Made by a program: the position numbers and the translations under genes. From assembly GCA_903857665.1 (NCBI GenBank), contig CAIOFV010000029.1, positions 1 to 36,973 of the forward strand: a stretch of DNA of 36,973 bases, written 5' to 3'. The notes under the pieces were generated by a model, which worked only from the letters and a program-made list of their open reading frames with translations, made no database searches and was not told the DNA's origin. This document shows positions 32,458-36,973 of the stretch, in pieces (the first letter of the stretch is position 1; each line of letters begins with the position of its first letter). The DNA comes from an uncultured Myxococcales bacterium. GTDB lineage: Bacteria; Myxococcota_A; UBA9042; DTJE01.

Positions 32458-32482
32458 GCCGGCAGACATCGTGGAGGGTGCC

Positions 32483-33313
32483 ATGTCGAACACCTGCAAC
32501 CGGATCGTCCTGATCACGGGCGCCACTTCCGGCATCGGCGCCGCGGCCGCGAAGCGCCTGGCGCAACGGGGCCATACGATCTACGGCACCGGCCGTCACG
32601 TCCAGGAGGGGCCTGGGAGCGACGGCGTCCGGCTGGTCCGGATGGACGTCGATGACACCGCCTCGGTGGATCGGGGGGTGGCCTCGATCCTGGGCCACGC
32701 GGGCCGCATCGACACGGTGATCAACAACGCCGGGTGGGGCATCGGCGGCGCGGTCGAGGACACCTCCGTCGAGGAGGCACTGGCGCTGTTCCAGACCAAC
32801 GTCTTCGGCGTGCTGCGGGTCTGCCGGGCGGTGCTGCCGGGGATGCGGGCGCGAGGCGCCGGCGCCGTGATCACGGTGTCGTCCCTCGGGGGGTTGATGG
32901 GCCTGCCCTTCCAGGGCCTGTACGCCGCCTCGAAGTTCGCGGTCGAGGGGTTGATGGAGTCGCTGGCCATGGAGGTCCGCGGGAACGGCATCCGGGTGAC
33001 GCTGATCGAGCCGGGCGACGTGGCGACGGGCTTCACCTCGGCGCGGCGCATGGCGGCCGGGTCGGGCGAAGGTTCGGCGTATCGCGCGCCCTTCCTGAGG
33101 GCCCTGCGGCAGATCGAAAGCGACGAGGGAAGCGGCGTGCCGGCCGGGGACGCGGCCCGGGCGATCGTACGCCTGGTCGAGGACCCCTCCCCTCCCCTGC
33201 GGACAACCGTCGGCAAGCCCGACCAGCGGCTCGCCGGCATCCTGCAGGGCCTGCTCCCCGACGGGGTGTTCCAGCGGATCCTGGCCTCGCATTACCAACT
33301 GGACAAGCGCTGA
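32483..33313 (+). CDS. Short-chain dehydrogenase/reductase (SDR, classical)
   Basis: A 276-residue NAD(P)-dependent oxidoreductase. The start ATG 32483-32485 follows GGAGGG. The Rossmann cofactor motif TGATSGIG is at residues 13-20, NNAG at 81-84, the catalytic Ser near 134 (VSSLGG) and Y147-x3-K151 (YAASK), with EPGDVATGF after it. The Arg at position 38 after the second strand (GTGRH) favours NADPH. The C-terminal region after ~190 is of the type seen in retinol/steroid dehydrogenase-like SDRs, so a hydrophobic alcohol or ketone substrate is possible but unproven. The membrane-anchored HExxH protein gene follows after 18 bases, probably in the same operon. Confidence 0.9.
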   Translation: MSNTCNRIVLITGATSGIGAAAAKRLAQRGHTIYGTGRHVQEGPGSDGVRLVRMDVDDTASVDRGVASILGHAGRIDTVINNAGWGIGGAVEDTSVEEALALFQTNVFGVLRVCRAVLPGMRARGAGAVITVSSLGGLMGLPFQGLYAASKFAVEGLMESLAMEVRGNGIRVTLIEPGDVATGFTSARRMAAGSGEGSAYRAPFLRALRQIESDEGSGVPAGDAARAIVRLVEDPSPPLRTTVGKPDQRLAGILQGLLPDGVFQRILASHYQLDKR

Positions 33314-33331
33314 CCCCGAGGCGGACGAACC

Positions 33332-34231
33332 ATGGCCGCGATCCACGCCCCACCACCACCGGACCGGGTGCGGCATCCTTCGTGGCGCAGGCTGCTGCTG
33401 TTCGCCGGGATCGCGTTCATCGGCATCGCCTCCCTTCCCCTGCTGGACGAGGCGCTGCTGTCGACCCCGCGGGAGCGCGCGCTGGAAAGGCGGATCGGGA
33501 CGCCGATCCTGCCGGGATGGCTGGACAGCGGCCGGGAACGGGACCGCAAGGTGCTGCTGTTCGAACGGATCTATGACGGGGCGCGGCGGAACTGGGACCT
33601 GTTCCCCGGGCATTTCGCCCGTGTGGACGCGGTGTTCATCAACGACGAGGACGCCGACTTCGTCGCCGCTTCCTCGCGAATCCTCGGCCTGGACCTCGTG
33701 TTCATCAACTCGCGTCGCGAGGAGGCGGCCGAGGTCGACGAGTTCATCCACGAGATGGCCCACGTCTGGCTCGCCAGCCTTCCTGATGCGGACGGGTTCA
33801 GGCAGCGATGGAGCCGCATCGCCGGCACGGGCTACCACGGCTGCGGCACGTACGAAACCTGCGACCGGAAGGAACCGTGCCTCGACTTCCAGATCGGCGC
33901 CGCCACCGCCAGCTGCTACGGCGCCGACTCGTTCGACGAGGACGTGGCCGAGGCGGTTCGCCTGGTCTACAACCTCGGCCTGTTCTGGGGTTCGGAGCTG
34001 GTCGCCGAGCACCTGCCCGCCGTGCGCTTCCATGAGGACGTCATCCCGCGGCTGATGCAGAAGATCGAGCTGCTGGCCGAGTACCGGTTCTGTTCGGAGC
34101 GCGAGGCCTGGCAGGCCCGGAGGATGCTGGAGGAGTACCTGATGGCGGTGACCTCCAGGGCGCGCGGGGAGAGCCCGGAAGCGACCCGGGCTGCGGAAGG
34201 TCCGGCGTCGGGCCCCCGGCGGTTCCGGTAG
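33332..34231 (+). CDS. Membrane-anchored HExxH putative metallopeptidase
   Basis: A 299-residue protein. Residues ~19-38 are a single hydrophobic segment after a basic, Pro-rich start, so it is likely anchored in the inner membrane facing the periplasm. H140-E-M-A-H144 is the zinc-binding motif of many metallopeptidases, and DEDVAEAV (E203/E207) about 60 residues on may give the third ligand. Cys171, 177, 183 and 195 lie between them and could form disulfides. No named family is recognised. The gene is 18 bases after the SDR gene; the link between the two products is unclear. The final ~25 residues are low-complexity. Confidence 0.75.
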   Translation: MAAIHAPPPPDRVRHPSWRRLLLFAGIAFIGIASLPLLDEALLSTPRERALERRIGTPILPGWLDSGRERDRKVLLFERIYDGARRNWDLFPGHFARVDAVFINDEDADFVAASSRILGLDLVFINSRREEAAEVDEFIHEMAHVWLASLPDADGFRQRWSRIAGTGYHGCGTYETCDRKEPCLDFQIGAATASCYGADSFDEDVAEAVRLVYNLGLFWGSELVAEHLPAVRFHEDVIPRLMQKIELLAEYRFCSEREAWQARRMLEEYLMAVTSRARGESPEATRAAEGPASGPRRFR

Positions 34232-34292
34232 CCTCCGGGCGTCATGACGCGATCGTCGCGAATCCGGGAAGAAGGTCGCGCCCCGGCCGACC

Positions 34293-34321
34293 TTGCAGAA
34301 TCCCTGCAATTCGCGTATCAG
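34293..34321 (+). promoter_or_regulatory. Promoter of the metallophosphoesterase gene, with a palindrome over the -35
   Basis: TTGCAG (34293-34298), a 17-base spacer and TATCAG (34316-34321) form a sigma-70-like promoter. TTGCAG-AATCC-CTGCAA (34293-34309) is a perfect six-base inverted repeat covering the -35, a natural operator position. The expected start near 34328 supports the GTG at 34351 as the start codon. Confidence 0.5.
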
Positions 34322-34338
34322 GTTCGATGACGATTCTC

Positions 34339-34344
34339 AGGAGG
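34339..34344 (+). promoter_or_regulatory. Ribosome binding site that decides the GTG start of the metallophosphoesterase
   Basis: AGGAGG lies six bases before GTG 34351-34353. The in-frame ATG at 34327 has no such site and would sit at the transcription start. Confidence 0.75.
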
Positions 34345-34350
34345 AACCCC

Positions 34351-35670
34351 GTGCAGCGGCTCGCTTTCTTGATCGCGTTGACCCTCTCGATCCTCGTTGT
34401 CGCGTGCGGCGGCTCCGGGAGCAGCGACACGGGTACCGACCCGGGCAGCCTCGACGTGCCCATGGACGTGTCCCCGGACGTGCCCGTCACTCCGGACGTG
34501 ATCGAGGTCGCGACGGATCCGGGGACGGACACCGGTCCCGACGTGCCCCTGATGCCCACCGTGCTGCGGAAGGGGCCCTACCTGCAACTGGTCACCGACA
34601 CGTCGGTGGAGGTGCTGGTCGAGGTCTCACTGGACCCGGGCGCCGGGGCCCTGGTCCAGGTCGGTCCCGCGGGCGGCGCGACGACCATCGACCACACCGT
34701 CCCGATGGCGTTCGCGGAAATCCTGAAGGACAGCCAGAACGCGCCGGCGCCCGGCACCTTCCAGGGCATCGCCTCGCTGACGGGCCTGGCGGCCGCGACG
34801 ACGTACCACTACTGCGTGGTCGTGGACGCGACCCCGCGCTGCGACACGTTCCGCACCGCGCCCGCGGCGCTGTCCACCACGCCGTTCACCTTCGTCGCGT
34901 ACGGCGACACCCGCACCGACGACGTGGCGCACCAGAAGGTCATCGACCACATCGTGGCCGGCACGCCTCGGCCCGACTTCGCCATCCAGACCGGCGACCT
35001 GGATGAATTCGGTGCGGACCTGGACCTGTGGCAGACGTTCTTCACGATCGAGTCGAAGATGCTGTCCTTCACTCCGTACTTCCCGGTCGTCGGCAACCAC
35101 GAGGACATCCTGTACGGCCTCGACTACTACCAGGCGTGGTTCGACCTGCCGAAGCCCCTCGGCGACGAGCTGAACTATTCCTTCGTGCACGGGAACGCCG
35201 CGTTCGTCTGCCTGGACACCCAGGTCGATGTCACGACCGGGCCGATCTTCGACTGGATGACCGGGGAACTGAAGAAGTTCCAGGACGCGGGCTACCTCAT
35301 CTTCGTCGTCACCCACGAACCGGTCTACTCCTTCGCGTTGCATGGCGAGTACGCTGGCGGCGTCGAGAAGCTGGCGCCGGAATACGAGAAGTACGGGGTC
35401 GTCGCGGTACTCAGCGGACACAACCACCTGTACGAGCACTTCCTGGCCAACGGCATCCACTACTTCACGCTGGGCGGCGGCGGCGCGCCGCTCTACGACG
35501 CGGATAGCAACGTGATCGACGCCCAGAAGCAGTACGAGGTCAAGGCGCTCAGCGTCCACCACCACATGATGGCCGAGGTGGCCGCCCGGAAGGTGACCCT
35601 GACCGTCCAGAACGACGACGCGCCCGAAGTGATCGAGACGATCGTCATCGACCGCACGCCAACCCCCTGA
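34351..35670 (+). CDS. Metallophosphoesterase lipoprotein (purple acid phosphatase-like)
   Basis: A 439-residue protein from GTG 34351. The signal peptide ends VVAC (Cys19), followed by about 50 residues of Asp/Pro/Thr linker. Residues ~72-170 are a fibronectin-III-like domain of the kind preceding purple acid phosphatases (GPYLQLVTDTSVEVLVE). Residues ~178-415 are the calcineurin-like phosphoesterase domain with D186 (YGDTR), D216 (TGDLDEFG), N249-H250 (GNHED), H322 (VTHEP) and H357-x-H359 (SGHNH), all the metal ligands. It should hydrolyse phosphate mono- or diesters at the cell surface, perhaps to gain phosphate. The Tyr-rich GLDYYQAWFDLP block supports the purple acid phosphatase branch. 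Confidence 0.9.
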   Translation: MQRLAFLIALTLSILVVACGGSGSSDTGTDPGSLDVPMDVSPDVPVTPDVIEVATDPGTDTGPDVPLMPTVLRKGPYLQLVTDTSVEVLVEVSLDPGAGALVQVGPAGGATTIDHTVPMAFAEILKDSQNAPAPGTFQGIASLTGLAAATTYHYCVVVDATPRCDTFRTAPAALSTTPFTFVAYGDTRTDDVAHQKVIDHIVAGTPRPDFAIQTGDLDEFGADLDLWQTFFTIESKMLSFTPYFPVVGNHEDILYGLDYYQAWFDLPKPLGDELNYSFVHGNAAFVCLDTQVDVTTGPIFDWMTGELKKFQDAGYLIFVVTHEPVYSFALHGEYAGGVEKLAPEYEKYGVVAVLSGHNHLYEHFLANGIHYFTLGGGGAPLYDADSNVIDAQKQYEVKALSVHHHMMAEVAARKVTLTVQNDDAPEVIETIVIDRTPTP

Positions 35671-35746
35671 CACGCCCGGGAACGTCGCGTCTTGCGCCCC
35701 CAGGCGGGTTCCCGTAATCCGATCGCTGGCCGCCGGGATTCTCGGA

Positions 35747-35752
35747 TATGAT
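35747..35752 (+). promoter_or_regulatory. Likely -10 (TATGAT) for the MopE-type lipoprotein
   Basis: TATGAT matches five of six -10 bases, 42 bases before the GTG at 35795. The -35 is weak. Confidence 0.42.
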
Positions 35753-35794
35753 CCGCCCGACCACGGTCCGAACGGCGAACACGAGAGGTACGAC

Positions 35795-36973
<1,179 letters not shown>

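Noticed and set aside
34327..34329. ATG start for the metallophosphoesterase
   Set aside because: It coincides with the predicted transcription start and lacks a ribosome site, whereas GTG 34351 has AGGAGG at six bases.
35677..35714. Inverted repeat CGGGAAC ... GTTCCCG after the metallophosphoesterase gene as a terminator
   Set aside because: The loop is 24 bases and no T-run follows, so an intrinsic terminator is not supported.

Overview
The window is very GC-rich, with coding sequence on both strands and short gaps. The gene content points to a Gram-negative bacterium of the Myxococcota or an allied deltaproteobacterial lineage. About ten lipoproteins share one layout: a short signal peptide ending at a lipobox cysteine, then a low-complexity Asp/Pro/Gly/Val linker, then a globular domain. 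IgGFc-binding-type, MopE-type, IPT/TIG and lamin-tail domains on such lipoproteins are typical of that group. This assignment is inferred from gene content only. I saw no rRNA, tRNA, CRISPR array, insertion sequence or phage gene. || Layout. 2-1317: a truncated Cys-rich secreted or lipoprotein gene and a lamin-tail lipoprotein. 1492-2274: a membrane-anchored metallo-beta-lactamase-fold hydrolase. 2335-7459 (minus): a tight operon of a gamma-glutamyltranspeptidase followed by two paralogous radical SAM proteins. 7673-9420: a family 2 glycosyltransferase that overlaps tail to tail with a SIMPL-domain protein. 9437-11506: an IgGFc-binding-type lipoprotein, in operon with the SIMPL gene. 11592-12189: a decayed c-type haem / FAD oxidoreductase pseudogene. 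12322-20067 (minus): three large surface lipoproteins (IPT/TIG metallopeptidase-like, unknown, ceramidase-like). 20186-23656 (minus): a metal-uptake operon (small secreted protein, outer-membrane barrel, substrate-binding protein, permease) with no ATPase gene in the window and a good sigma-70 promoter. 23762-26608 (minus): one lipoprotein joining a nuclease/phosphatase fold, a formylglycine-generating-enzyme-like fold and a GDPD-like fold. 26938-28227: a lipoprotein serpin, directly abutting purU. 28228-32366 (minus): purU, a Tat-signal flavodoxin/ferredoxin and RNase R. 32483-34231: an SDR oxidoreductase and a membrane-anchored HExxH protein. 34351-36973: a metallophosphoesterase lipoprotein and a MopE-type Cys-rich lipoprotein cut by the window end. 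|| How they work together. Most of the window serves the cell envelope: surface lipoproteins with hydrolase or binding folds, a possible protease inhibitor, and metal acquisition. Housekeeping genes (rnr, purU) sit among them. The least familiar units are the gamma-glutamyltranspeptidase / double radical SAM operon and the three-domain fusion lipoprotein. Promoters read by eye tend to have a good -10 and a poor -35; the metal-uptake operon, with a perfect TTGACA, is the exception.
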